Source: Sphingomonas sp. TREG-RG-20F-R18-01 (lineage in GTDB: Bacteria; Pseudomonadota; Alphaproteobacteria; Sphingomonadales; Sphingomonadaceae). From it: DNA of 64,000 nucleotides. Of this stretch, positions 43,069-51,403 are shown one piece after another. Positions within the stretch are counted from its first letter, which is position 1. Each line of letters opens with the position of its first letter. The position numbers and the translations under genes were made by a program. Below the pieces are notes generated by a model. It was not told the DNA's origin and ran no database searches. It saw only the letters and a list, made by a program, of their open reading frames with translations. Location: positions 248,001-312,000 of the forward strand of contig NZ_JAKNQQ010000001.1 of assembly GCF_022662475.1 (NCBI RefSeq), given 5' to 3'.

Positions 43069-44547
43069 ATGTCGTTACCGCGTTTCCTGTCCGTCGCACC
43101 CCGCGTCTCGTCGCTCGTTCTGGCGCTGGGGCTGGCCGCCTGCTCGGCGAAACCCGATAGCGGGCCGGTTGTCGTCAGCGCGATCGGCGAAGCTCCGGCA
43201 CTGGCCGACGCCGCGAAGGGCCCCCTCGACCCGGCGGCACGGGTTCTGCTGGACGCGACCGCGCAGGGCCTCGTCCGGTTCGACGCGAGCGGTCAGATCG
43301 AGCCCGGGATCGCGGAACGCTGGAGCGTGATCGATAACGGCACCAGCTACATCTTCCGCCTGCGCGAGGGCGAATGGCCGGACGGGCGTACGGTGACAGC
43401 GGCGGAAGTGGTAAAGCTGCTCCGCCACCAGCTGGCGTCGACCTCGCGCAACGTGCTCGCCCCGTTTCTCACCGCAATCGACGAAATCGTCGAGATGACC
43501 CCAGAGGTGATCGAAATTCGCCTCAAGCGGCCCCGCCCCGATCTGCTCAAGCTGTTTGCCCAGCCCGAACTGGCGGTGTTCCGGATCGCGCCCCCGGGCG
43601 GCAGCGGACCGTACCGGATCGTCGCGCAACGCGGAGACGTGGTGCGGCTCCGCCCCGCCTTCGACCCCTCTCGCGCGGCGGACGACGATTCGGCGGAACC
43701 GCCCGCCGATGCGACGGTCAAACTGATCGGCGAGCGTGCGGCAAAGGCGATTGCACGGTTCGAGGCACAATTGTCGACAGCAGTATTGGGCGGGAGCTTT
43801 GCCGACTGGCCGATCGTGCTCGAAACGCGGATCGCGCCGATCAACCGGCGCTTCGATCCGGCGGCGGGTCTGTTCGGAATGGCGATCACGCGCCGCGAGG
43901 GCGTGCTGTCCGACCCCGCCAATCGCGCCGCGATCGCGCGCAGCATCGATCGCGCCGGCTTTACCTCGGCGATATCGCCCGAATGGGCATCGACCACCCA
44001 GTTGCTGCCAGACCAACTGGATTCCGCCGCGGCCCCTGCCCTCGCCGCCTGGACCCAGCCGCTCGCACCCGGCGAGCCGACGCCCCGCGCGAGGATCTAT
44101 GCCTGGCGTGCGGCCAATCCCGGGGACATCCATCTGAAAGTGGCGCTGCCCGCCGGGCCGGGCGCGACGATCCTCTATGGTTATGTCGCCGGCGCATTGC
44201 TGTCGCTGGGGATTGTCCCGGAACGCGTTGCCGCGGATGCGCCCGCGGACCTGCGGCTTATCGACGAGGTCGCGCCCTATGACAGCGCGCGCTGGTACGT
44301 CGCGCGCGCGTGCCAGCCCTGCAGCGGAGCGGCGCTGCTCGCGATCGAGGCGGCCCGTGACGCCGACTCTCCGCGCCTGCGGTCGCAGCAGATCGCGGCC
44401 GCGGACGCGGCCTTGGCCAGCGACGTCGCCTTCATTCCGCTGGCGCGACCGCTGCGGTGGTCGCTGGTGTCGATCCAGCTGAAGGCATGGACCGCAAACC
44501 CACGCGCATGGCACCCGTTGAATCATCTGCGTAGCGACACCAATTGA
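43069..44547 (+). CDS. Peptide-binding lipoprotein (SBP_bac_5)
   Basis: The 492-residue protein has a lipoprotein signal with lipobox LAAC (Cys25) and the oligopeptide-binding (OppA/DppA) fold, including the ERWSVIDNGTSYIFRLREG and WPDGRTVTAAEVV signatures. It would capture a peptide or related ligand in the periplasm. No permease or ATPase gene accompanies it. It is slightly shorter than OppA (about 540). Its stop overlaps an in-frame TTG at 44544 and precedes a DUF4112 gene by a few bases. Confidence 0.85.
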   Translation: MSLPRFLSVAPRVSSLVLALGLAACSAKPDSGPVVVSAIGEAPALADAAKGPLDPAARVLLDATAQGLVRFDASGQIEPGIAERWSVIDNGTSYIFRLREGEWPDGRTVTAAEVVKLLRHQLASTSRNVLAPFLTAIDEIVEMTPEVIEIRLKRPRPDLLKLFAQPELAVFRIAPPGGSGPYRIVAQRGDVVRLRPAFDPSRAADDDSAEPPADATVKLIGERAAKAIARFEAQLSTAVLGGSFADWPIVLETRIAPINRRFDPAAGLFGMAITRREGVLSDPANRAAIARSIDRAGFTSAISPEWASTTQLLPDQLDSAAAPALAAWTQPLAPGEPTPRARIYAWRAANPGDIHLKVALPAGPGATILYGYVAGALLSLGIVPERVAADAPADLRLIDEVAPYDSARWYVARACQPCSGAALLAIEAARDADSPRLRSQQIAAADAALASDVAFIPLARPLRWSLVSIQLKAWTANPRAWHPLNHLRSDTN

Positions 44548-44552
44548 GAGAC

Positions 44553-44987
44553 ATGGTGCAGAACACGACACGGATGAGCCCCCCGCCCTTCGGCGAAATG
44601 GCATCACGCTTGGCAAGCAAGGATCCCGCTGCCGTGCGGCAGCGGATCGAGGCGATGGAGCATCTGCTCGAGGGGCTGTTCACCATTCCGCTGCTCAACC
44701 GCAAGGTCGGGCTCGACGTGCTGCTCGACATTCTCCCGATCGGCGGCGACGTCATCGGCGCGGCGATGGGCAGCTGGATGGTGTGGGAAGCGCGCAATCT
44801 CGGCATGTCAAAGATGCAGATGGCGCGGATGTTCGGCAACGTCGGGATCGACTTTGCGCTTGGCATCATTCCGTTCGTCGGGGCGGTGCCCGATCTGTTG
44901 TTCCGCTCCAACTCGCGCAACCTGAAAATCATCAAGCGGCATCTCGACAAGCATCACCCGGCGCTGGCGGTCGTGGACCAGGCCTGA
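44553..44987 (+). CDS. DUF4112 membrane protein
   Basis: This 144-residue protein has two hydrophobic segments (about 54-76 and 98-118) with the conserved DILPIGGDVIGAAMG and GIIPFVGAVPDLLFRSN motifs of DUF4112. Its function is unknown. The start is ATG 44553, or a TTG at 44544 that overlaps the lipoprotein stop (TTGA). It probably shares a transcript with that lipoprotein. It converges with RNase T2. Confidence 0.82.
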   Translation: MVQNTTRMSPPPFGEMASRLASKDPAAVRQRIEAMEHLLEGLFTIPLLNRKVGLDVLLDILPIGGDVIGAAMGSWMVWEARNLGMSKMQMARMFGNVGIDFALGIIPFVGAVPDLLFRSNSRNLKIIKRHLDKHHPALAVVDQA

Positions 44988-45010
44988 GCGCCGGTGTGGT
45001 CAGGCGCGGC

Positions 45011-45718
45011 TCAACTCTTGCCGCGCCAGATCTTGATCGCCGTCGTGTCCGGGACACCGCCGGAATTGGCATGGCAGCGCGTATAGGCAAAGCGCTTGTC
45101 GAGACACAGCCAAAGTTCGTCGAGCCAGCCGCGCTTGTTGACGGTGATGCGGATCGTTTCTGCCGGCAAGCCAGGATTTTGCCCGGCAATGGCGTGGGCG
45201 AGCTGTCCTGCGTTCAGGGGCGTACGCGAGAGCGTGCGCACGTCGGGGAACCGCAGTTTCCCGTACAGCCCGGTGGACCGCGCGAAATAGGCGTCCGGCG
45301 TGATCCCCATGCAGGTGCCGTGCTTGGCCCACTCATGCTGCATCAACTGGGGCGCCGGGGTGGAACAGACCGAGCGCTTGATCACCGCGTCCGACAGGAG
45401 CGGCGTGGCGGCGCAATATTGCGGCCAGTCCTTCCCGATCCCGTCCGGCCATAGCCCGTGCAGCGTAAAGCCGAAGCGGTTCCCGCTGCGGCATTCGAAG
45501 CGCGCTTGCGGATCGCGGGCATTGCCGTGGCAATATTCGGGCGCCCAGGTCAGCGCGAGCGTATAGCCGCCGATCGGCAGGATCCGACGTGGTTGGCTCG
45601 CCGATGGCAGGTCGGGATGGGGCCGCGGCAATTGCGCGGGAATGCTGCACTGATCGCTCTGCGCGAAGGCAGCGCCCGGTGCCCCGAACAGCGCGAGCGC
45701 GTATAGCACGGCCTTCAT
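45011..45718 (-). CDS. Secreted ribonuclease T2
   Basis: The 235-residue protein has a signal peptide (cleaved after about AFAQ) and both RNase T2 active-site segments: CAS I with His87 in LHGLWPDG and CAS II with His128, Glu129 and His133 in HEWAKHGTC. It also has at least six cysteines for disulfides. It degrades RNA in the periplasm or outside the cell. The ATG at 45718 overlaps the stop of the upstream membrane-protein gene (ATGA), so they are coupled. Confidence 0.93.
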   Translation of the reverse strand: MKAVLYALALFGAPGAAFAQSDQCSIPAQLPRPHPDLPSASQPRRILPIGGYTLALTWAPEYCHGNARDPQARFECRSGNRFGFTLHGLWPDGIGKDWPQYCAATPLLSDAVIKRSVCSTPAPQLMQHEWAKHGTCMGITPDAYFARSTGLYGKLRFPDVRTLSRTPLNAGQLAHAIAGQNPGLPAETIRITVNKRGWLDELWLCLDKRFAYTRCHANSGGVPDTTAIKIWRGKS

Positions 45719-46140
45719 GCGACCGGCTCCCCGAACCAGGCGCGCGCATCCGGCTGGAACAATTTCCACGCCGCGATGCCGTTGAGCACCAGCGCCACGA
45801 CCGCCAGAACGCCGCCGAGACCGGGCTGGATCGTGCCCATCGCGGCGCCGCTCAATACGCCGACCAGGCTCAGAGCGAAGAATGCGGCGATGATCCATTT
45901 GGCGACGACGGAGCGTTTGCGCGCGGTAAAGAACCACAAGGTCGCCGAAATCGCGATCCCGATCGCGGTGCCGAACAACAGCATGTTGCTGCCGAAGGAC
46001 GGGCCGAACCGCGCGGCGGCCGGGTTCTCCGACAGCCGTTGGATCGATGCATTGAAGGACAAGGCGGTGTTGACCAGCCCGACCGCGACCGCGCCGAGAT
46101 AGCAGCGTTCGAACCAGATGATCGAAATAGGACGTTCCAT
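45715..46140 (-). CDS. Four-span membrane protein of unknown function
   Basis: This 141-residue protein has about four hydrophobic segments, with a conserved ERPISIIWFERCY start and no catalytic motif I recognise. The ATG at 46140 is chosen because GGGGGAAG lies a suitable distance upstream; an ATG at 46161 would add seven residues. It is followed directly by, and overlaps, the RNase T2 gene, suggesting a role linked to secretion or the envelope, but this is only positional. Confidence 0.7.
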   Translation of the reverse strand: MERPISIIWFERCYLGAVAVGLVNTALSFNASIQRLSENPAAARFGPSFGSNMLLFGTAIGIAISATLWFFTARKRSVVAKWIIAAFFALSLVGVLSGAAMGTIQPGLGGVLAVVALVLNGIAAWKLFQPDARAWFGEPVA

Positions 46141-46216
46141 GAGTCGCTTCCCCCAAAGCATAGTCCGTGAAGCTTAGCGGCGAACCCGCGCAGCGCAACG
46201 GCGCTGGCCGAGTGCC

Positions 46217-47080
46217 TTACGACGTCGGCGTGAAATCCAGGCCAAGATCCGCCGCCGGTGCCGACTGGGTCAGCCGCCCGACGCTGACATAACGGACCCC
46301 GGTCTCTGCGATCGCGCGGATCGTGTCGAGGCGGACCCCGCCCGAAGCCTCGGTCGGGACGCGGCCGTCGACCCGCGCCACGGCCGTGCGCAGCGTCGCG
46401 ACGTCCATGTTGTCGAGCAGCAGATGCGTCGCGCCGGCCTGCAACGCCGGATCGATCTGGTCGATCGAATCGACCTCCACGATGATCTGCGCGATTCCCG
46501 CCGCTACCGCGCGCGACACGGCCGCGTGGATGCCGCCCGCCACCGCCACGTGATTGTCCTTGATCATCGCGGCATCCCACAACCCCATGCGATGGTTGGT
46601 CGCACCGCCCATCCGCGTGGCATATTTCTCCAGCCGGCGCAGGCCCGGGATGGTCTTGCGCGTATCGAGCAGGGTCGCCCCCGTCCCCGCGATCGCATCG
46701 ACATAAGTGCGCGTCAGCGTCGCCACGCCCGACAGATGTTGCACCAGGTTCAGCGCGGAGCGTTCCGCGGTCAGCATCGCGCGTGCCCTGCCCGCCAGGC
46801 GCAGGACATCGCTGCCGGCCCCGATGCGGTCTCCGTCCGCCGCGAGGCGCTCGATCCGCACGTCCGGGTCGAGCGCGCGAAAGAAGGCCTCCGCGATCGG
46901 CAACCCGGCGACGACGATCGCTTCGCGGCTGTCCATCACCCCGCTGAAACGCGCGTCGGCCGGGATCACCGCCTGCGACGTGATATCTCCGATCGCACCG
47001 AGATCCTCCGCCAGGGTTGCGGCAACGAACGCATCGAGATCGAAGGCGTCGAGGGTGAACGGTGCATGCGGATCGGTCAT
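46217..47080 (-). CDS. nadC: Nicotinate-nucleotide diphosphorylase (quinolinate phosphoribosyltransferase)
   Basis: The 287-residue enzyme joins quinolinate and PRPP to form nicotinate mononucleotide in de novo NAD synthesis. Diagnostic segments are EDLGAIGDITS, LDTRKTIPGLR, MGGATNHRMGLWDAAMIKDNH and LLLDNM. The ATG at 47080 was chosen since the conserved N-terminus begins soon after; the longer upstream frame is not conserved. nadA lies 1.5 kb away on the same strand, separated by a divergent Crp/Fnr gene and a small protein, so the two are not in one operon. Confidence 0.96.
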   Translation of the reverse strand: MTDPHAPFTLDAFDLDAFVAATLAEDLGAIGDITSQAVIPADARFSGVMDSREAIVVAGLPIAEAFFRALDPDVRIERLAADGDRIGAGSDVLRLAGRARAMLTAERSALNLVQHLSGVATLTRTYVDAIAGTGATLLDTRKTIPGLRRLEKYATRMGGATNHRMGLWDAAMIKDNHVAVAGGIHAAVSRAVAAGIAQIIVEVDSIDQIDPALQAGATHLLLDNMDVATLRTAVARVDGRVPTEASGGVRLDTIRAIAETGVRYVSVGRLTQSAPAADLGLDFTPTS

Positions 47081-47234
47081 GCCCCGCTCTAGCCGAGCCG
47101 ACCGTTGGGCGCAGCCGGAAATGTGATCAGGACCGATCACGAATGGCACCGCGTCGCCAAAGCCCAACCCCGGGACCGATCCAACTCGCTCGCCGGGGAT
47201 TGCAAAGGTGCTGTCGCGCTATAGTAATAGGCCG

Positions 47235-47327
47235 CAAATTCAGCAAGTTGTTATCGTCAGATGCGAGGCCATCGGGATCGAGTGAAAGATGGCCTGCCTG
47301 ACGCAGGTGGAAATAGTAGCAAGACAC
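47235..47327 (-). pseudogene. Remnant of a DUF6894 small-protein gene
   Basis: A frame beginning GTG at 47327 reads CYYFHLRQAGHLSLDPDGL, which resembles the N-terminus of DUF6894 proteins such as the intact one at 48299-48535 (RYFFHLQSQDSFTRDDTGL). After about 30 residues the similarity ends, so the gene is truncated or decayed. The similarity is short and seen by eye only. Confidence 0.4.
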
Positions 47328-47417
47328 CCGCCGCTCCGGACGCACTGGAGGAGCACACATCGGACCGGATCGGAGGATAGATCGAGGTTGCAATAGAAAG
47401 TCAGGAGGGCGGAGCTT

Positions 47418-47449
47418 ATCATTTGTTACATTTCAATTTGACAAATGAT
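47418..47449. promoter_or_regulatory. AT-rich inverted repeat upstream of the Crp/Fnr gene
   Basis: ATCATTTGT (47418-47426) and its complement ACAAATGAT (47441-47449) are separated by 14 bases; an inner ATTTG-A-CAAAT palindrome overlaps the right arm. It lies about 80 bp before the predicted start at 47530 and could be an autoregulatory or global-regulator site. Confidence 0.45.
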
Positions 47450-47529
47450 CATAACATATTTTTCCACATGTGTTAGAGCAGCGCCATCTCCGGGCAGCTA
47501 CAAGGGCGCCGGGGACAGAGAGACACGAC

Positions 47530-48285
47530 ATGCTCCCGCCCTTTAGCGGGAAGCCGATGCAAGCGACTCCAATTCACGACACCATTATTGCCAGTCTCGC
47601 GCGCCGCGGCACGCTCGACCAGGACGATCATGCCGCCATTCGGCGGCTTACCCTGACCCAACGCCAGATCGAACCGTCCACCTATCTCGTCCGCGAAGGC
47701 GAAAAGCCGACCCGTTGCGCCTTCGTCCTGTCCGGCTTCACCTATCGCCAGAAACTGACCAGCAATGGCGCACGGCAGATCGTGTCGCTGCAGATCCCGG
47801 GGGAGTTCATCGATCTGCAGAACCTCTCGCTCGACGAATCCGACCATAATGTGCAGGCGCTGACACGCGCGCAGATCGCCGACGTCGATATCGCGGCGCT
47901 CCGCACGATCGTGACCGAACGCCCCGCGATCGCCGCGGCGATGTGGCTGGAATCGCTGATCGACGCGTCGATCTTCCGCGAATGGATCGTCAACATCGGC
48001 CGCCGCGACGCGCATACGCGGGTCGGCCACCTGTTGTGCGAGTTTTCGCTTCGGCTCGAGGCCGCGGGGGTCGCGACGACCCGGGCGTACAACCTGCCGA
48101 TGACGCAGGAACAGCTGGGCGATACCGTTGGCCTGACCCCGGTGCACGTCAACCGCGTGCTGAAGGCGCTCGCCCAGCGCGGCCTGATCGAACGCGACCG
48201 CCGCCAGATCCGCATCGTCGACTGGACCGGGCTACGCGACGCGAGCGACTTCAACCCGCGCTACCTGCACCTGAAGCAGGTCTAA
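47530..48285 (+). CDS. Crp/Fnr family transcriptional regulator
   Basis: The 251-residue protein has a cyclic-nucleotide-binding-type beta-roll (about 40-150) and a C-terminal winged helix-turn-helix with MTQEQLGDTVGLTPVHVNRVLKAL as the recognition region. It lacks the cysteine set of Fnr iron-sulfur proteins in the N-terminus. Such proteins are common in sphingomonads. ATG 47530 has GAGAG upstream; ATG 47557 is an alternative, and the frame is open from a GTG at 47470. Confidence 0.87.
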   Translation: MLPPFSGKPMQATPIHDTIIASLARRGTLDQDDHAAIRRLTLTQRQIEPSTYLVREGEKPTRCAFVLSGFTYRQKLTSNGARQIVSLQIPGEFIDLQNLSLDESDHNVQALTRAQIADVDIAALRTIVTERPAIAAAMWLESLIDASIFREWIVNIGRRDAHTRVGHLLCEFSLRLEAAGVATTRAYNLPMTQEQLGDTVGLTPVHVNRVLKALAQRGLIERDRRQIRIVDWTGLRDASDFNPRYLHLKQV

Positions 48286-48298
48286 CGCGCGCGCCGGA

Positions 48299-48535
48299 TC
48301 ATGGAGCCGCGACGGTTCCCGTCACCTTCAGCGTCATGACCCGGTGTTCGCGACCGTCCTCGACCTGGATCTCGAAACGGATGTCGGTCCTGCCGGCGCG
48401 GAAATCCGACGTCAGGATCCCGCCGGCCGCGTCGGACGCATGGTCCCGCGCCCGGTCGACCGTGGCCATCTCCAAGCCGGTATCGTCCCGCGTGAACGAG
48501 TCCTGGCTCTGCAAGTGAAAGAAGTATCGCGGCAT
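48299..48535 (-). CDS. DUF6894 family small protein
   Basis: This 78-residue protein begins MPRYFFHLQ and has the DUF6894 layout: an N-terminal strand, a DDTGLEMATVDRARDHA helix and a strand region ending in RFEIQVEDG. The function is unknown; such proteins are abundant in Rhizobiales and Sphingomonadales. It converges with the Crp/Fnr gene, 13 bp apart, and lies upstream of nadA on the opposite side with a 44-bp gap. Confidence 0.8.
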   Translation of the reverse strand: MPRYFFHLQSQDSFTRDDTGLEMATVDRARDHASDAAGGILTSDFRAGRTDIRFEIQVEDGREHRVMTLKVTGTVAAP

Positions 48536-48579
48536 TTTCGCAGAGTGCCGAACTCGGCGATCCGCTGCATTATACTGCG

Positions 48580-49590
48580 TTAGTCACCCGATACCCGCAG
48601 CGGGCCGAGGTCGCCCATGCCGACCGTCCCGCTCGCCATGGCCAACATGGCGTCGAGGCTCTTCTTCGCACGAAGCCTCAGATCTTCTTCGATTTCGATC
48701 TGTGGGCTGAGGTCGCGCAGCGCGACGTAGAGCTTCTCCATCGTGTTGAGCGCCATGTACGGACAGATGTTGCAATTGCAGTTTCCGTCCGCCCCCGGCG
48801 CCCCGATGAAGCGCTTGCCCGGCGCCGCTTTCTCCATCTGGTGGATGATGTGCGGCTCAGTCGCGACGATCAGCGTATCACCGGGCATCGAGTCGGCGAA
48901 GGCGAGGATCCCGCTGGTCGATCCGACATAGTCGGCATGGTCGAGGATATAGGGCGGGCATTCGGGATGCGCCGCGATCGGTGCGCCGGGGTGCTGCAGT
49001 TGCAGCTTGAGCAATTCGGTCTCGCTGAACGCCTCATGCACGATGCACACGCCCGGCCACAGCAGCATCTCCCGCCCGGTCTTGCGCGCGAGATACCCGC
49101 CGAGATTCTTGTCCGGCCCGAAGATGATCTTCTGGTCGAGCGGGATCTGGCTGAGGATCTTCTCCGCCGACGAGGAGGTGACGATGACGTCGCTGAGCGC
49201 CTTCACCTCGGTCGAACAGTTGATGTAGGTGAGCGCGATATGATCCGGATGCGCGGCGCGGAAGGCGGCGAACTGGTCGGGCGGGCAGCTGTCTTCCAGG
49301 CTACACCCGGCATCCAGGTCGGGCAGCACGACGATCTTGTCGGGGCTGAGGATCTTGGCGGTCTCGGCCATGAAGCGAACGCCGCAGAAGGCGATGACGT
49401 CGGCATCGGTCGCCGCGGCCTTCTTCGAAAGGTCGAGACTGTCCCCGACGAAATCGGCAAGATCCTGAATTTCGGGCTTCTGGTAATAATGCGCCAGGAT
49501 CACGGCGTTGCGTTCCTTGCGCAACCGATCGATCTCCGCGCGCAGGTCGAGCCCCGTCAGCGTCCCGCCAATACCACCGCGTGCGTCCAT
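48580..49590 (-). CDS. nadA: Quinolinate synthase
   Basis: The 336-residue enzyme condenses iminoaspartate with dihydroxyacetone phosphate to quinolinate. It carries the three cluster-ligand cysteine regions expected of the short type: [18 protein letters not shown] and the C-terminal [29 protein letters not shown] is the N-terminal signature. GGGAGG lies 6-7 bases before ATG 49590; an ATG at 49596 adds two residues but would overlap the binding site. It is preceded by a separate membrane protein gene. Confidence 0.95.
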   Translation of the reverse strand: MDARGGIGGTLTGLDLRAEIDRLRKERNAVILAHYYQKPEIQDLADFVGDSLDLSKKAAATDADVIAFCGVRFMAETAKILSPDKIVVLPDLDAGCSLEDSCPPDQFAAFRAAHPDHIALTYINCSTEVKALSDVIVTSSSAEKILSQIPLDQKIIFGPDKNLGGYLARKTGREMLLWPGVCIVHEAFSETELLKLQLQHPGAPIAAHPECPPYILDHADYVGSTSGILAFADSMPGDTLIVATEPHIIHQMEKAAPGKRFIGAPGADGNCNCNICPYMALNTMEKLYVALRDLSPQIEIEEDLRLRAKKSLDAMLAMASGTVGMGDLGPLRVSGD

Positions 49591-49642
49591 GACCATCCTC
49601 CCGCCTCAACTGCGGTCCACATGGCCCCGCGGGCGGCGGTGA

Positions 49643-50368
49643 TCAACCCATCAGTGTCTTGGTCAGCGAAAGCAGCGGCGGCGAGAAAGCCAGCGGCCGC
49701 ATCAGCGCAATCGCCGCGGTGATCGCGCCGAAGCCCCAGAGATAGGCCGGGTGGACCCGCCCCCGGGTCAATACGTCAAAGGCCATCGCCACCGCGACAT
49801 AGACCGCCATCACCAGCCAGATCGACCACAGGATCCAGGTGCCCATCAACGGCAGCGGCAACAGCCGCCCCACCCCCGGCGTCATCACGACGACTGCCCC
49901 GCACAACATCAACCGGCGATGCCAGTCGGGCTGCGCGCGCATCGCGACCGCGGTCCAGGTCAGCCCGGCGAACAGCAGGTCGACCGTCCAGTCCATCACG
50001 ATGAAGACGTTGGGCTCGAAAAAGAACGGGATACGGTGCGTGATCGCGGACAGCGTGGTGACCGAAAACCCGACCGCCACCATCCAGCCGAGATAGGCGC
50101 TGGCGATGAATCCAAGCTGCCGATGGAGTGCCATCGTTCCCCGGAACACCAGGAAGTTCTGGGTGAGATACAGCGTCAGCCAGCCCATCGCGGTCACGCC
50201 GTGGAGATGCACCCACCATGGCGACGCGAGCGTCGATCGTCCCATCGCGAATTGCAGCGCGAACCCCGACACCGTCGTAACCACGATCGCGATCGCCATG
50301 GCGAAGAAGAACGCCCGCTCGCGATCGACCCCGGCCCCTGCCCCTGCCCGTTGCGCCTGCGTAGCCAC
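49643..50368 (-). CDS. Multi-span membrane protein of unknown function
   Basis: This 241-residue protein has about seven hydrophobic segments. Conserved-looking residues include HLHG in the second span region and a histidine in LHRQLG in the next loop, a pattern found in heme-binding membrane proteins but not proof of one. I do not recognise the family. The start is GTG at 50368 after GGGGGAT. A strong G-quadruplex-forming tract lies about 95 bases upstream on its coding strand. Confidence 0.6.
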   Translation of the reverse strand: MATQAQRAGAGAGVDRERAFFFAMAIAIVVTTVSGFALQFAMGRSTLASPWWVHLHGVTAMGWLTLYLTQNFLVFRGTMALHRQLGFIASAYLGWMVAVGFSVTTLSAITHRIPFFFEPNVFIVMDWTVDLLFAGLTWTAVAMRAQPDWHRRLMLCGAVVVMTPGVGRLLPLPLMGTWILWSIWLVMAVYVAVAMAFDVLTRGRVHPAYLWGFGAITAAIALMRPLAFSPPLLSLTKTLMG

Positions 50369-50461
50369 CCGCGATCCCCCGCCGAATATCGATACGCAGG
50401 CGTTATCATATTTCGGGTAGCGAAACCAGAGCGTGACGCGTTCGCGCTGCCGCCAAAGCCG

Positions 50462-50486
50462 CCCCCGCCCCCGCCCCCTCCGCCCC
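50462..50486 (-). other. Potential G-quadruplex motif
   Basis: Runs of five, five, five and four C on the plus strand, separated by one, one and four bases, give G5-C-G5-like runs on the minus strand that satisfy the canonical quadruplex pattern. It sits upstream of the gene starting at 50368, on its coding strand. Confidence 0.6.
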
Positions 50487-50504
50487 TACCCGTCATCTGC
50501 CGTT

Positions 50505-50589
50505 TTCCCGCAGAAGCGGGAATCCAGGGCCAAGCAGAACGACGGCACATACCGCTCGCAACTCCTGCACTCCCGCCTTCGCGGGAGAA
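50505..50589. repeat. Second-family REP inverted pair
   Basis: A REP-like unit TTCCCGCAGAAGCGGGAATCCAG (50505-50527) is paired with an inverted relative at 50567-50589 (core CCCGCCTTCGCGGG). The arms differ at several positions. Sequence and size differ from the copies at 29.3 and 37.9 kb, so this is a separate REP family. Confidence 0.6.
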
Positions 50590-50719
50590 CACCTCCTGTC
50601 TCGCAGAGGCCATTCGAAGCCGCGGATCCATCATCTTGCCTGTGCGCAAGACACCCCGGCGACAGCCAGTATGGATCCCCGCTGCAAGAGCACGAACCAT
50701 GGTTCGCAACCGTCGCGGG

Positions 50720-51403
50720 CTACCCGCGGTTATCCAGCACCTCGGCGATCGAGCGCGTGGTGTCCCACAATTCGCTGGCGTCGTGCGCCTCGTCCGCAAA
50801 ACGCACCTTTACCGTCGCGTCGAGCCCGGCGGCGCGCAGCGGCAGCGCGAAGCTGCGTTCGACCGCGCGGCGGGTCGCGTCGCGCGCCAGCTTCATCGGC
50901 ACCGGCTCATGCGCCTGGCGGATCAGCTCGCGCTGGCCTGCCGCCCGGTTGGCCGCCTGCAGCTTGGCATCCGCATCGCTGATCGCCGAGAGCAGCCCGC
51001 CCTCGCCATATTCGCGGATCTGGGTCAGGTCGATCTGTGGCGGCGAGACCTCGATCGGCGGCAGCACGACGCCCAGCGTGCGGCTCTTCGCATCCCAGGT
51101 GACGTCGCGCGCGGTCAGCTTCGCCATGTCGACGCGATAGTCGACGGTGCCGGGCATGATCAGCGTCTTCTTGCTGGTCAGGCCATATTGCGATTGCGTC
51201 GAGGTCGATACCGCGACGAAGCGCGCTGCAAAGGCGGACAGCCGGTTCTGCTCGCGCAGCCCCTGTAACGATCCGCTCGCGATCGTCACCGGGTCCGGCC
51301 CCGCCAGCTTGTGCTCGACCAGCGCGCCGATGCCCCAGAACAGCGCCAGGATGAACAGCGCGATCAGCGCGAGCGCGCCGGCGAATTTCCCCAGGAATTT
51401 CAT
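50720..51403 (-). CDS. DUF4230 domain protein
   Basis: This 227-residue protein has one N-terminal membrane span (about 7-30) and a DUF4230-type periplasmic domain with STQSQYGLTSKKTLIMPGTV. It probably faces the periplasm; its function is unknown. The ATG at 51403 overlaps the stop of the metallo-beta-lactamase-fold gene (ATGA), so the two are coupled. Its C-terminus includes a charged helical region. Confidence 0.78.
   Translation of the reverse strand: MKFLGKFAGALALIALFILALFWGIGALVEHKLAGPDPVTIASGSLQGLREQNRLSAFAARFVAVSTSTQSQYGLTSKKTLIMPGTVDYRVDMAKLTARDVTWDAKSRTLGVVLPPIEVSPPQIDLTQIREYGEGGLLSAISDADAKLQAANRAAGQRELIRQAHEPVPMKLARDATRRAVERSFALPLRAAGLDATVKVRFADEAHDASELWDTTRSIAEVLDNRG

Larger units (their letters stand above)
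47081..47529. other. Intergenic region between nadC and the Crp/Fnr gene
   Basis: The 449-bp spacer contains a probable DUF6894 gene remnant on the minus strand (47235-47327) and, closer to the Crp/Fnr gene, an AT-rich inverted repeat (47418-47449) in an otherwise GC-rich genome. No intact gene is present. Confidence 0.6.
50369..50719. other. Intergenic region with G-quadruplex tract and REP repeats
   Basis: The 351-bp spacer separates the DUF4230 gene from the membrane protein gene. It contains a C-rich tract (50462-50486) that can form a quadruplex on the minus strand, an inverted REP pair (50505-50589), and no identifiable gene. Confidence 0.6.
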
